DNA of 64,000 bases, from contig JADGDD010000001.1 in the NCBI GenBank assembly GCA_016745075.1, positions 931,125 to 995,124 of the forward strand, read 5' to 3'. Within the stretch, counting starts at the first letter, position 1. Each line of letters begins with the position of its first letter. The notes beneath the pieces are model-generated. The model made no database searches and was not told the DNA's origin. It saw only the letters and a list, made by a program, of their open reading frames with translations. The position numbers and the translations under genes are program-made. Source of the DNA: Planctomycetota bacterium (GTDB lineage: Bacteria; Planctomycetota; UBA11346). This document shows positions 35,643 through 44,132 of this stretch, piece after piece.

Positions 35643-37751
35643 TTACACCAAAACCAGTCCGCAATCAAAGCACCATTCTGGTAACTCTTGATAAGATTTC
35701 ATCTGAGGTGGCTGTGCCTGCTGCCAATGGAGCGGAGACGCGGCTACTAATAACTCTCTCAGAGTTTGTGCCGTTTCCTGATCTAAGTCGTAATGGTGGG
35801 TGTCACCTTCAATATCAATACAGGTCAAACCATCTGCGGTTCTCTCTAGTGCACCACCAAGCCAGCATGCGCGTCGTAAACCTGCTGGTTCTTCATAATG
35901 GGCAAGCCACTGCTCTAATGCATCTTCCTCAACATATGGCTCTGGTAAGGTCTGCGCTATATCTTCATGAAAAAAGGCACGCACATCTTGATCCAGCTCT
36001 TCACCACGCATCCAACATCCAAGGGCATTGTTCAGGCCATCAGTTAAACGGTCATGATCTTCATCAGTTGCATCACGATGCATTAAATTATTCCGCGCAA
36101 ACCCCTGAAATTCTGGCCCTGTAATAACCACACCCCATTCCGCTGGATTCTGCCCAATAGCCGAGTGGGCAGTAACGGTAAACCGATGCCAAAAACCAGA
36201 TTGAATAAATTCCGCAGCCATTAACTGCCGAACAATTTCCATACTATCAATGGTATGCTGTACTGTTTGGCCGGGAAAACCGTACATTAAATAAGCATGT
36301 ACCAATATTCCTGCGGCAGCAAAACTTCCTGTAACCGCAGAGACTTGTGGAATATCCACACCTTTGCCAACGCGTTCAAGAACAGATGGCTCTGCAACTT
36401 CTACGCCACCACTCACTGCACACAAACCAGCGGCAGCGAGTAACCGACAACGATCAACGGTAAAATATCGATCAAAACGAATATTACCCCACCACCGATA
36501 TGAACGACCACGACGCAGTAACTCCAGCGCAAGGCCAACAAGCACCGCTGGAGGCGCAGCCTCATCGGTCAAATGGAAACCGTTTTGGCCGGTTTGTTCA
36601 TGTAATTGATCCATGAAGTCTGCAAGAGCCTGAGCCCGTAATGGATCATAATCAGCAATGTATGGCAAAGTCGTATCACAGAATGAGCACTTTTTCCAAT
36701 AACAACCATGAGCCGCTATTAATTTAATCCATTGCCCTTCATTCCATAAGCGGTGCATCGGATTTACCGTATCAAGTAAATCTAAATAATCATCTAAGGG
36801 CAAACCTGAATAATCTGGCGCTGGTCGCTCTTTAAAAGGAACTGGGCAAGCCTTGGCATCATAATGCCAGTGAACAACATTATTTTCAAAGGTGTAGGTA
36901 TTATGTTTTTCTGTACCGTTTATCATTCGGCGCAATGGTTCTTCACCATCATCAAGGACAATAGCATCCAACACTGCACCAATACGTGCATCTTGTAAAT
37001 CACGTAACTCCGTAGAAGGATACCCACCGCCAAGAACAACCTGCACCTGTGGTCGATGTTGTTTACACCACTGACCAATACGCAAAGCGGCCGGAACATT
37101 CCCGGGAAATGGACAAGTAATCACGAGCATGCTGTCGTCCACTGCAACAATAGATTCAAGCATCTGTTCAAGTATCTGCATGAGCGGGTCAGCTGGAACT
37201 GCTAGCCACGTCGCTAAAGAATCATACGATGATGCCGATTCGGCTATGCGTTCGCCATAGGCCGTTAAGGAAAACTCAGGAGCGATAGTCGCATGCCAAC
37301 AATCAACTAAGTCCAACAACATCTGTGTTGCCAACATCCGTGCATGATCATGAAGATCATAGCCATCTTCTCTATAAAAATCATGAGAGTCAACGGCTCC
37401 ACTACGCGGCCCTTGTGGTACATATCCAGGTTGCACCAACTGCTCCGCTAAAGAAAGGTCTTTACCCTGTACAAAGGCAATCACTGTGTCTATAGTCGCA
37501 ACATAAGCCTGTTGTTGTTCCAATATGCTTTGATACATATGTGCATCTGAATGCGCTGCCACCGCTACACACAAATCGGTAATTCCTTGCGGAGAAAAAC
37601 AGCGCAAGGCCAACGCTAAAGAGAGGTCGTGTTGATGTGTTTCTACTCCAAGCTGCCGCAACCATGCTGTTAAGTACGGCGCAGAAGGATAGGGCGTATT
37701 CACCTGCGTCATCGGCGGAATCACTACGCATACTTTTTGAGAAGCAGCCAT
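35643..37751 (-). CDS. B12-binding-type radical SAM protein
   Basis: A 702-residue protein. An N-terminal cobalamin-binding-like Rossmann part (CVVIPPMTQVNTPYPSAPYLTAWLRQLG, across residues 8-34, and VVLGGGYPS) precedes the radical SAM core. Its cluster cysteines are Cys350, Cys355 and Cys358 in CYWKKCSFC, a C-x4-C-x2-C spacing instead of the usual C-x3-C-x2-C. This variant is known in one subgroup, but the product is not assigned. ATG at 37751 replaces a TTG 33 bases upstream. Cytoplasmic. It diverges from the DUF420 gene. Reaction unknown; methylation or sulfur chemistry typical of B12 radical SAM enzymes is an inference. Confidence 0.78.
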   Translation of the reverse strand: MAASQKVCVVIPPMTQVNTPYPSAPYLTAWLRQLGVETHQHDLSLALALRCFSPQGITDLCVAVAAHSDAHMYQSILEQQQAYVATIDTVIAFVQGKDLSLAEQLVQPGYVPQGPRSGAVDSHDFYREDGYDLHDHARMLATQMLLDLVDCWHATIAPEFSLTAYGERIAESASSYDSLATWLAVPADPLMQILEQMLESIVAVDDSMLVITCPFPGNVPAALRIGQWCKQHRPQVQVVLGGGYPSTELRDLQDARIGAVLDAIVLDDGEEPLRRMINGTEKHNTYTFENNVVHWHYDAKACPVPFKERPAPDYSGLPLDDYLDLLDTVNPMHRLWNEGQWIKLIAAHGCYWKKCSFCDTTLPYIADYDPLRAQALADFMDQLHEQTGQNGFHLTDEAAPPAVLVGLALELLRRGRSYRWWGNIRFDRYFTVDRCRLLAAAGLCAVSGGVEVAEPSVLERVGKGVDIPQVSAVTGSFAAAGILVHAYLMYGFPGQTVQHTIDSMEIVRQLMAAEFIQSGFWHRFTVTAHSAIGQNPAEWGVVITGPEFQGFARNNLMHRDATDEDHDRLTDGLNNALGCWMRGEELDQDVRAFFHEDIAQTLPEPYVEEDALEQWLAHYEEPAGLRRACWLGGALERTADGLTCIDIEGDTHHYDLDQETAQTLRELLVAASPLHWQQAQPPQMKSYQELPEWCFDCGLVLV

Positions 37752-37834
37752 GCGCGGAGGATGACAATATCTGATGATATGCAAGTCTTACTAAACTCGC
37801 TTGCATAGCTTGAAAACCAAGCGTACTCTCAAGC

Positions 37835-38305
37835 ATGCTTTTTAGCCGTGCTCCACTCATTCTGGATATCCTCTTTCTTGCCATGCTGGCCTTCTTGCCG
37901 CTTCTCCTATTCAGCGTCTACTTGGTTCGTATCAAAAAGAAATTCCTCATTCACAAACGCCTACAAATTGGGCTCACCGTCGCTTTAATGAGCATCCTTA
38001 TTGCCTTCGAAATTGAAATGCGTTTAAATGGCTGGCGGCAATATACAGATGAATCTCCGTATAATCACACCACCCTTATGCCTTTCTTATTAAGTCATAT
38101 TGCCATCGCTTCTGCAACGCTTGTTTTCTGGATCGTCACTTTCATTCATGGACTCAAAAAGATAGCACTCCCTCCTATCCAAAGCCCAAGTACCAGCATT
38201 CATAAAAATTTAGCCTGGATTTCTGTCATTGGTCTCACCCTGACAACTCTGACCGGATGGATATTTTATTACATGGCATTTATTGCCATTAACACGCACA
38301 CATGA
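37835..38305 (+). CDS. DUF420 family membrane protein
   Basis: A 156-residue integral membrane protein with four hydrophobic segments (around residues 8-28, 44-62, 84-105 and 126-150) and conserved histidines at HKRLQ, LLSHIAIA and HKNLAW, the DUF420 pattern. These histidines resemble haem ligands of related membrane cytochrome proteins, but no haem motif is proved. It overlaps the menC-like start by ATGA. No Shine-Dalgarno sequence. Function is unknown; some DUF420 proteins lie near respiratory oxidase genes, which is not the case here. Confidence 0.8.
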   Translation: MLFSRAPLILDILFLAMLAFLPLLLFSVYLVRIKKKFLIHKRLQIGLTVALMSILIAFEIEMRLNGWRQYTDESPYNHTTLMPFLLSHIAIASATLVFWIVTFIHGLKKIALPPIQSPSTSIHKNLAWISVIGLTLTTLTGWIFYYMAFIAINTHT

Positions 38306-39420
38306 TTATTTCTTCCATTACCATACGGGAACTTGCGCTTCCGCTCCAGACTCCTTTTATCACGAGTACAACACAATTAACACACGCAAAACCACTGATC
38401 GTTTCTTTCCATAGTGATAATCATATTGGCTGGGGTGAAGCCAGTGTTTCTTTTGGCCCGTATTATGGCCATGAAACAACGAAAAGCGCCGCAGCCTTTT
38501 TACGGCATACACTTGCTCCACTTATTCTAAAACAACAACCACAAAGCCTTGAAGACATGGATCATTTATTGCGTTCCATTCAAGGTAATCCTATGAGCCG
38601 TGCTGCTTGTGACATGGCCTTTCATGATCTTATTGGCAAACAGCAGCAACTATCCCTTACCACATTAATTGGTAGTACGCACACCGCTATTCCTATGGGT
38701 ATCAGCCTTGGCATATATACAGACACCAACGACCTCATACAAACCGTGGATACAGCATTAGCACAAGGCTATCAGCGTGTAAAATGTAAAATCTCTCCTG
38801 ACACCGCGGCTGCTACCCTGAGTGCCGTTCGCAGGCATTACCCCGATCTTGATTTACATGCCGATGCCAATGGCTCCTATACTGAAAAAGATCTGCACCA
38901 CTGTACCATATTTGATGAACACAATCTGACACTCATTGAGCAGCCTTACGCAGCACAAGACTTGCTGAGTTCTGCACAGCTACAACAAAACATAGACACA
39001 GCTATTTGCCTTGATGAAAGCATTTCGTCCTACGCCGATGCACAATTAGCTCATCACATAAAAGCAGGCAAGAATATATCTTTGAAAGCTGGGAGAATTG
39101 GCGGCATACAAGAAGCCCTACGTATTCATAATTATTGCCTGCAACAGAACATTCCACTTACCTGCGGCGGGCTGTACGAAACTGGCATAGGTAGAGCCGC
39201 ACAATTAGCTCTTGCCGGCCTGGCTGGCTATACACGCATTGGGGATATTGGCCCAAGTGATCGTTATTTTCCCCGTGATATTATTAGCCAATCATTTACT
39301 CAACAAGACGGATATTTACTGGCACCAAATGCTCCTGGACTTGGTGTTGAAATAGATATGGACTTCCTATATTATGCTACGCAGCACGTAGAAAACCTTG
39401 CAGTAGACTCTGCTCTATGA
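38302..39420 (+). CDS. menC: o-Succinylbenzoate synthase-like enolase superfamily enzyme
   Basis: A 372-residue enolase-superfamily enzyme of the OSBS/N-succinylamino acid racemase branch. The Lys pair is in KCKIS, the metal ligands are in HADANGSY, EQPY and DESIS, and the second base Lys is in LKAGRIGG. The C-terminal motif ETGIGRAAQLALAGL and ISQ-type end match MenC. If OSBS, it makes o-succinylbenzoate for menaquinone; no other men genes are in the window, so racemase activity on N-acyl amino acids remains possible. Translationally coupled to the DUF420 gene. A promoter for the next gene overlaps its stop. Confidence 0.8.
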   Translation: MIISSITIRELALPLQTPFITSTTQLTHAKPLIVSFHSDNHIGWGEASVSFGPYYGHETTKSAAAFLRHTLAPLILKQQPQSLEDMDHLLRSIQGNPMSRAACDMAFHDLIGKQQQLSLTTLIGSTHTAIPMGISLGIYTDTNDLIQTVDTALAQGYQRVKCKISPDTAAATLSAVRRHYPDLDLHADANGSYTEKDLHHCTIFDEHNLTLIEQPYAAQDLLSSAQLQQNIDTAICLDESISSYADAQLAHHIKAGKNISLKAGRIGGIQEALRIHNYCLQQNIPLTCGGLYETGIGRAAQLALAGLAGYTRIGDIGPSDRYFPRDIISQSFTQQDGYLLAPNAPGLGVEIDMDFLYYATQHVENLAVDSAL

Positions 39421-39426
39421 TATAAT
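39398..39426 (+). promoter_or_regulatory. Promoter before LOG family gene
   Basis: TTGCAG at 39398-39403 and a perfect TATAAT at 39421-39426 are separated by 17 bases. The -10 box begins right after the menC-like stop, so the LOG gene can be transcribed on its own. The start codon is 70 bases downstream. Confidence 0.55.
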
Positions 39427-39495
39427 GTATTGTGTGGTCCTGATAAATGAACCACATATGAGCACTCAGAAAAGTAAACAGAGAAGGAGCACTCC

Positions 39496-40215
39496 ATGAA
39501 CAACAACGAAAACTTCCCAACACCAAGCCAAGCACATGAAAGTAATTCATGGCGTATGTTCCGTATTATGGGCGAATTTGCTAAAGGATTTCAATTAACA
39601 GCCCACCTTCCTAATTCCGTTGCTATTTTTGGTTCTGCTCGCACTGCTCCTGAACACCCCCATTATAAAGCTGCCGTAGATGTGGCAGAAGCCGTAGCCA
39701 AGCGTGGTTTTCCTGTTATTACCGGTGGCGGGCCAGGTATTATGGAAGCTGGTAATAAAGGCGCAAAACAAGCTGGCGGCCAAAGTATTGGCTTGTGTAT
39801 TGAATTACCATTTGAACAACGGGGCAATGAATACATTACTCAAGAAGTAGATTTCCATTATTTCTTTGTTCGCAAAGTTATGTTTTTGAAAAAGACCGCT
39901 GCTATTATTGCACTTCCCGGTGGCTTTGGCACTATGGATGAGGTTTTTGAAACGATTACGCTTGTGCAAACACAAAAAATTAAAAATATGCCAGTTATTC
40001 TTTATGGCCGAGAATATTGGGGCGGCTTAGTTGACTGGATTACCCAAACTATGCTCAAAGATAATAATTATATTAGTGATGGTGATCAAAACCTCTTCAC
40101 TCTTGCCGATTCCGTAGAGGAAGTGATGCAGGCCCTTGAATGTATTACCCCAAAATCCACAGATAAAGACGGCCCATTGGGATTTGAAGATAATATATTT
40201 GAAGAGAACATGTAG
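39496..40215 (+). CDS. LOG family protein (TIGR00730-type)
   Basis: A 239-residue Rossmann-fold protein of the LOG / lysine-decarboxylase-like family, whose members remove the ribose phosphate from nucleotides or cytokinin nucleotides. The signature motifs VITGGGPGIMEAGNKGA and LPGGFGTMDEVFE are intact. AAGGAG lies before the ATG. It stands alone with its own promoter and is followed by a strong hairpin. Nucleotide salvage is the usual role; a cytokinin link in bacteria is not implied. The name lysine decarboxylase seen in older records is not supported. Confidence 0.88.
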   Translation: MNNNENFPTPSQAHESNSWRMFRIMGEFAKGFQLTAHLPNSVAIFGSARTAPEHPHYKAAVDVAEAVAKRGFPVITGGGPGIMEAGNKGAKQAGGQSIGLCIELPFEQRGNEYITQEVDFHYFFVRKVMFLKKTAAIIALPGGFGTMDEVFETITLVQTQKIKNMPVILYGREYWGGLVDWITQTMLKDNNYISDGDQNLFTLADSVEEVMQALECITPKSTDKDGPLGFEDNIFEENM

Positions 40216-40430
40216 AAGACAATCAATTCTTCAACATGTCATATGGCTGTTTATTATAAGAGCTTAATCGAATATTAAAGAAGTCATACCATCTAGCCTA
40301 AGATAAGAATCTTGGGCTAGAGTTATCTACAAGTATGAAATCCTTACAGATAGCCATTTGTCCACAGCCAAATAATAATGCAAAAACCGTAACAGTGTTA
40401 TTTATACATGCTAGATGCATGCGCATCAAT
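40216..40430. other. Intergenic region with hairpin and DnaA-box-like sites
   Basis: No gene is seen. A strong hairpin lies at 40293-40320. TTATCTACA at 40323-40331 and TTGTCCACA at 40358-40366 each differ by one base from the DnaA box TTATCCACA and have the same orientation. Together with the flanking small gene and the stretch to 40806 this is the longest low-coding zone of the window. Confidence 0.5.
40293..40320. terminator. Strong hairpin downstream of LOG gene
   Basis: A 12-bp stem (40293-40304 with 40309-40320, one T-G wobble) and a 4-base loop AAGA lie 78 bases after the LOG stop. No T tract follows, so it may stabilise or end the transcript from either side. Confidence 0.45.
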
Positions 40431-40592
40431 CTAGCTGATCTTCTTCTCTAAAGAGTTGAGACAGGCATCTGAGCGCTCAAGGCGATCGGTTATTTCTTTA
40501 CAGTTTTTACGGGCACGACTATTGGCAACACACAGAGACATCAACACACAGGTAAAACCTAGAATTGCGAGTACACTTACCACTGTAGCCAT
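40431..40592 (-). CDS. Small single-pass membrane protein
   Basis: A 53-residue gene too short for ordinary gene callers. The ATG at 40592 is preceded by GAGGGGG six bases upstream, one of the clearest ribosome-binding sites in the window. The product is a hydrophobic segment (VVSVLAILGFTCVLMSLCVA) followed by a basic, then charged coiled tail rich in Glu, Arg and Lys (ITDRLERSDACLNSLEKK). It would have one membrane helix with the tail inside or outside the cell. No family is recognised. Confidence 0.5.
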   Translation of the reverse strand: MATVVSVLAILGFTCVLMSLCVANSRARKNCKEITDRLERSDACLNSLEKKIS

Positions 40593-40806
40593 GCAGCCCC
40601 CTCTTCATCTCAGTTCGGCCTTTTCTGGATTTTCCAACAAAAAATCATGCACAAAAGACTTTGCAAGTATGGTAAGATTGTTACAAATGCAACAAGAAAC
40701 TCATTGATGAAAATAACAGAAAGACAAGGCTAAGAAAAAAACTTTTTCTCACAAATTGGACAGATGAGAAAAGCTCCCTGCCCAAGGTTCAAGCTGGAAA
40801 ACCTAA
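40593..40806. other. Intergenic region holding a terminator
   Basis: No further gene is supported between the small membrane protein start and the AraC stop. The main element is the intrinsic terminator at 40734-40772 on the reverse strand; nothing else was recognised. Confidence 0.5.
40734..40772 (-). terminator. Intrinsic terminator after AraC gene
   Basis: On the reverse strand TTTTCTCA and TGAGAAAA (40772-40765 and 40751-40744) pair over 8 bases with a 13-base loop, followed at once by seven T residues (40741-40735). This has the form of a Rho-independent terminator, 35 bases after the AraC stop at 40807. Confidence 0.6.
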
Positions 40807-41643
40807 TTAAATAGGGTTCTTATTGGACATCCTATACGAGCGAGGCGTGCAATGGAAATGAGCTTTAAATAACGTATAAAAATGAGCGGTAGTGCCAATC
40901 CCGCACTCATGCTGTATTTCAAGTAAACTACGGCTACTTGAGCGCAAACTCCGACCTGCATAGGCCATTCGTAAACGATTGATATAAGCTGTTGTACTAC
41001 AACGATAATGTTCACGAATAAGGCGGTTGATATGCTCACGGCTACGCCCTGTCAACCGGCACAGTGCTGGCAAGGCTTCAGGATAATAACGTGGGTCGTC
41101 AATAATAGCGAGACCCTCTATAAGCCATGTTGGAGCTGCCACTACATCAGCTTCTTCTGTAAGGGTACCCGCCTGCCGTAATGCTCGACGTAAAATATCA
41201 CGTAAGGCCGTATCTCTGAGCAAAATATTCTGCGGATCTGCCGCTAATTGCCCACCCCAACGACTGATGGAAGCACGGTCATCTGATGACATCCAGCCCT
41301 GCCAAGCACAATCGGCATCCCATGGTCCACCTGCCGTACAATAGGCATCGTGCAATTCTGTCATGACTGACTGGGGAAAGGCAAAATTCAATAAACCCAT
41401 GCCGTTATTCCCAGCAGAGAGACCATGCTGACTGGCTGGCGGAATGAACAAACAGTCTCCAACCACTAAGGGCGTTCGTTTTGCACCAATACGATGCTCT
41501 CCAGCACCGTCTGTTATCAGGGTGATTTCAGCAAAATCATGGCTATGTAGCCCAAATTCCTGTCGTGGTGTGTAGTCTACACGGCGAATATGGAGGCTGT
41601 CACCTTCCTCTGATATATCCTTCCAGTAGATAATATTCACCAT
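40807..41643 (-). CDS. AraC family regulator with cupin sensor
   Basis: A 278-residue regulator with a clear cupin (EFGLHSHDFAEITLITDGAGEH, across residues 29-50, and LVVGDCLFIPPASQHGL) and a C-terminal AraC domain (LCRLTGRSREHINRLIREHY, then IQHECGIGTTAHFYTLFKAHFH and PRSYR). AGGAG precedes the ATG. A promoter fits at 41661-41688. It diverges from the glycyl radical enzyme gene and probably controls it and its activase. Confidence 0.9.
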   Translation of the reverse strand: MVNIIYWKDISEEGDSLHIRRVDYTPRQEFGLHSHDFAEITLITDGAGEHRIGAKRTPLVVGDCLFIPPASQHGLSAGNNGMGLLNFAFPQSVMTELHDAYCTAGGPWDADCAWQGWMSSDDRASISRWGGQLAADPQNILLRDTALRDILRRALRQAGTLTEEADVVAAPTWLIEGLAIIDDPRYYPEALPALCRLTGRSREHINRLIREHYRCSTTAYINRLRMAYAGRSLRSSSRSLLEIQHECGIGTTAHFYTLFKAHFHCTPRSYRMSNKNPI

Positions 41644-41660
41644 TTTACTCCTATAATATC

Positions 41661-41688
41661 ATTTTAGAATAATTTATAAGCATTGCAA
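41661..41688 (-). promoter_or_regulatory. Promoter of AraC gene with palindrome
   Basis: On the reverse strand TTGCAA (41688-41683) and TAAAAT (41666-41661) are 16 bases apart. The -35 box lies inside the palindrome CATTGCAATG (41681-41690), a candidate operator shared with the divergent glycyl radical enzyme gene. Confidence 0.42.
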
Positions 41689-41754
41689 TGGAAGAATAAA
41701 GGACCGAGTTGTCTAGGATGACTGTACAAGATAAATATCTATAAAGGAACGTAC

Positions 41755-44037
41755 ATGACCACACTTTGCCCAACTCAAAACATTGCCAGTACCTTTGCCA
41801 TTGATCTCGCTATCACCAAAACCTATCAAGAACATGCAGACAGCCACCCTGCACTTCGTGAAGCTGCTGTTCTTGCAGAACAGTTCCCTGCGGCGCTCTT
41901 GCCATTACGTGAAACAGATTCATTTGCTGGCCGCTATCAAATGGAGATGGCAACCGTTACTCATCACATTGGGTTTTTACCGCAAACACAAGGGAGCGGC
42001 TGTGGATATTTCTGTAATGAAACCAATCTCTGGGCAGATCTCGAAGCAGCTCAGCTTGATGCTGAAACCGAAACAGCCGTACGTGCAGCTGTTGACTTTT
42101 GGCGTACAGAAAAAACAGACGCGAAAATTCGTGCTGCTTATAGCCCAGAGCTTGCTGCTATGCTCCCTTCTGATGAATGGCTGACCGAGGCTGGTCCAGC
42201 TTTTCCACTCTACCGTATGGCTGGCTCTCACCTCGATTACACCAAACTCATTGCATATGGCATTCCTGGATTACGTACACATGTCAGTAATCGCGCCCAA
42301 GAATTACAAGCCGATGGCGATAAAAACGGCTACGCATCCTTTACGGCCTGCGCCCACGTTTTAGAGACTCTATCAAATTGCTGTATTTTTTATGCGGACC
42401 AAGCTGCCGAACTTGCCCAGAATACTTCTAGTGAAAACCGCGAGAACCTGCTGCAATTACGCAGTATTCTACTGGCACTTCCTGAACGAGCACCGCACAC
42501 CGCTCGTGAAGCACTGCAATTGATGTACCTCTACTGCACCATGTCTGGTGCAAATAATTTTGGCCGCATGGATATTTACACCGGCCCCCTTCTACTAGCG
42601 GATTTAGAACACAATCGCACCACTGAAGAAAGAACTATTCAACAGCTCTGTAATCTATGGGAACTGATGGCAGAGGCTAACCATGAAACAAGCGCCCGTA
42701 TTGTTATTGGTGGTGAAGGCCGCCCTGACCCTGTTGCAGCAGATGCCTTTGCCGCACTAGCCTTAGAAGCAACCTACCGTGCTGGTTTGCATTTACCGCA
42801 ATTATCACTGCGCATTTGTGCTGAACAAAATCCAGCGCTATATGATCGAGCCTTAGATTGTCTTGGTGCTGGGCGAACCTTCCCTATTTTATATAATGAT
42901 GATATCAATATTCCCTCCGTTATGAAAGCCTTTAATATTCCACGTACAGAGGCCATTCATTACGTTCCCTACGGTTGCGGAGAATACGTGCTCGCGGATC
43001 GTAGCATGGGCACGCCATCTGGCCTCATTAATATGCTTGCAGTTTTAGACCTGACCCTTCGCAACGGTTATGAACCAAACAGTCATCGGCAATGGGGTCC
43101 ACAAACAGGCCACCTCCATGAACATAAAACTTTTGCATCGCTAATGACCGCTTACCGTAAGCAAGTTGAATTTTTCATACAAGCTTTGGCCGAGCAAGAA
43201 GCTTTGGAATATCAAGTTTGTGGAGAACATGCCTGTTTCTGTATGCACACCATGCTCTATGATGATTGCATCGCCCGTGGTAAAGCAGTTTTTTCTGGTG
43301 GCCTTCGCTACCTTGGCGGCACGATGGAATCATATGGACAAGTAAATACGGCTGATGCCCTACATGCCATTCGCACGCTTATCTATGACGAACAGAGCCT
43401 TGACCCTCACGCACTTCTAGAAGCTATTGATGCAAATTTTGATGGATTTGAACCGTTACATCATCGTCTCAAGCAACAAACAAAATACGGTAATGATGAA
43501 GACAACGTTGATGCTCTTGCTGCTGAAATCCATGAACACCTCTGCCTTTTTACCCAAGCACAAGCCAAACGCGTTGGCCTACACAATTATTTAGTCGTAG
43601 TCATCAATAACAGCGCCAACACATTGCTTGGACGCAATACCCCAGCCTCTGCTGACGGACGCATGCGTGGAACCGCTATGGCAAATGGCAATAATCCGGC
43701 ATCTGGCATGGATAAAAAAGGTGTGACTGCTTTCTTAAATTCTTTACTGAAAATGCGTACAGATATTCATGCTGGTGCCGTACAAAACATGAAATTCAGC
43801 AAGAGTATCTTTAGCCGCCAGCGTCCAAAGCTAGAAGTGCTACTCGACACGTATTTCAAAAACGGCGGTGCTCAAGCTATGCTAACCGTGGTCAACCCTG
43901 AAGACCTCATCCAAGCACAAAAACACCCTGAACGCTACCAAAGCCTCATTGTACGGGTTGGCGGTTTTTCCGCTCGCTTTGTTGAACTTGATAGCGACGT
44001 ACAAGGAGAAATACTTGCACGAACATTGAACGATTAA
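41755..44037 (+). CDS. Glycyl radical enzyme (PFL-like), substrate unknown
   Basis: A 760-residue glycyl radical enzyme. The C-terminal radical motif is RVGGFSARF with the radical at Gly737, and the active-site thiyl cysteine is Cys408 in YGCGEYVLADRS, with Glu410 two residues later. The single Cys followed by Gly-Glu differs from the adjacent Cys-Cys of pyruvate formate-lyase and from the GCVE of choline, glycerol and related lyases. AAGGA precedes the ATG. Its activase follows 95 bases later and an AraC regulator diverges. No microcompartment or downstream pathway genes are present. A sugar-derived diol or related substrate is only an inference from the surroundings. Confidence 0.9.
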   Translation: MTTLCPTQNIASTFAIDLAITKTYQEHADSHPALREAAVLAEQFPAALLPLRETDSFAGRYQMEMATVTHHIGFLPQTQGSGCGYFCNETNLWADLEAAQLDAETETAVRAAVDFWRTEKTDAKIRAAYSPELAAMLPSDEWLTEAGPAFPLYRMAGSHLDYTKLIAYGIPGLRTHVSNRAQELQADGDKNGYASFTACAHVLETLSNCCIFYADQAAELAQNTSSENRENLLQLRSILLALPERAPHTAREALQLMYLYCTMSGANNFGRMDIYTGPLLLADLEHNRTTEERTIQQLCNLWELMAEANHETSARIVIGGEGRPDPVAADAFAALALEATYRAGLHLPQLSLRICAEQNPALYDRALDCLGAGRTFPILYNDDINIPSVMKAFNIPRTEAIHYVPYGCGEYVLADRSMGTPSGLINMLAVLDLTLRNGYEPNSHRQWGPQTGHLHEHKTFASLMTAYRKQVEFFIQALAEQEALEYQVCGEHACFCMHTMLYDDCIARGKAVFSGGLRYLGGTMESYGQVNTADALHAIRTLIYDEQSLDPHALLEAIDANFDGFEPLHHRLKQQTKYGNDEDNVDALAAEIHEHLCLFTQAQAKRVGLHNYLVVVINNSANTLLGRNTPASADGRMRGTAMANGNNPASGMDKKGVTAFLNSLLKMRTDIHAGAVQNMKFSKSIFSRQRPKLEVLLDTYFKNGGAQAMLTVVNPEDLIQAQKHPERYQSLIVRVGGFSARFVELDSDVQGEILARTLND

Positions 44038-44132
44038 TTGAATTAAGATGCACAATAGTATACAGAAAAAATAGTGATTTTTTTCGTATTCTTATCTTTG
44101 TTTTTTCTGACCCACACCTAGGACCACCACTC

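Noticed and set aside
35627..36124. Rightward 165-residue open frame
   Set aside because: It is antisense to the well-supported radical SAM gene and has no recognisable family.
44062..44083. AT-rich hairpin between glycyl radical enzyme and activase genes
   Set aside because: GAAAAAAT/ATTTTTTTC can pair but is very weak, and the two genes are expected to be cotranscribed, so it is not listed as a terminator.
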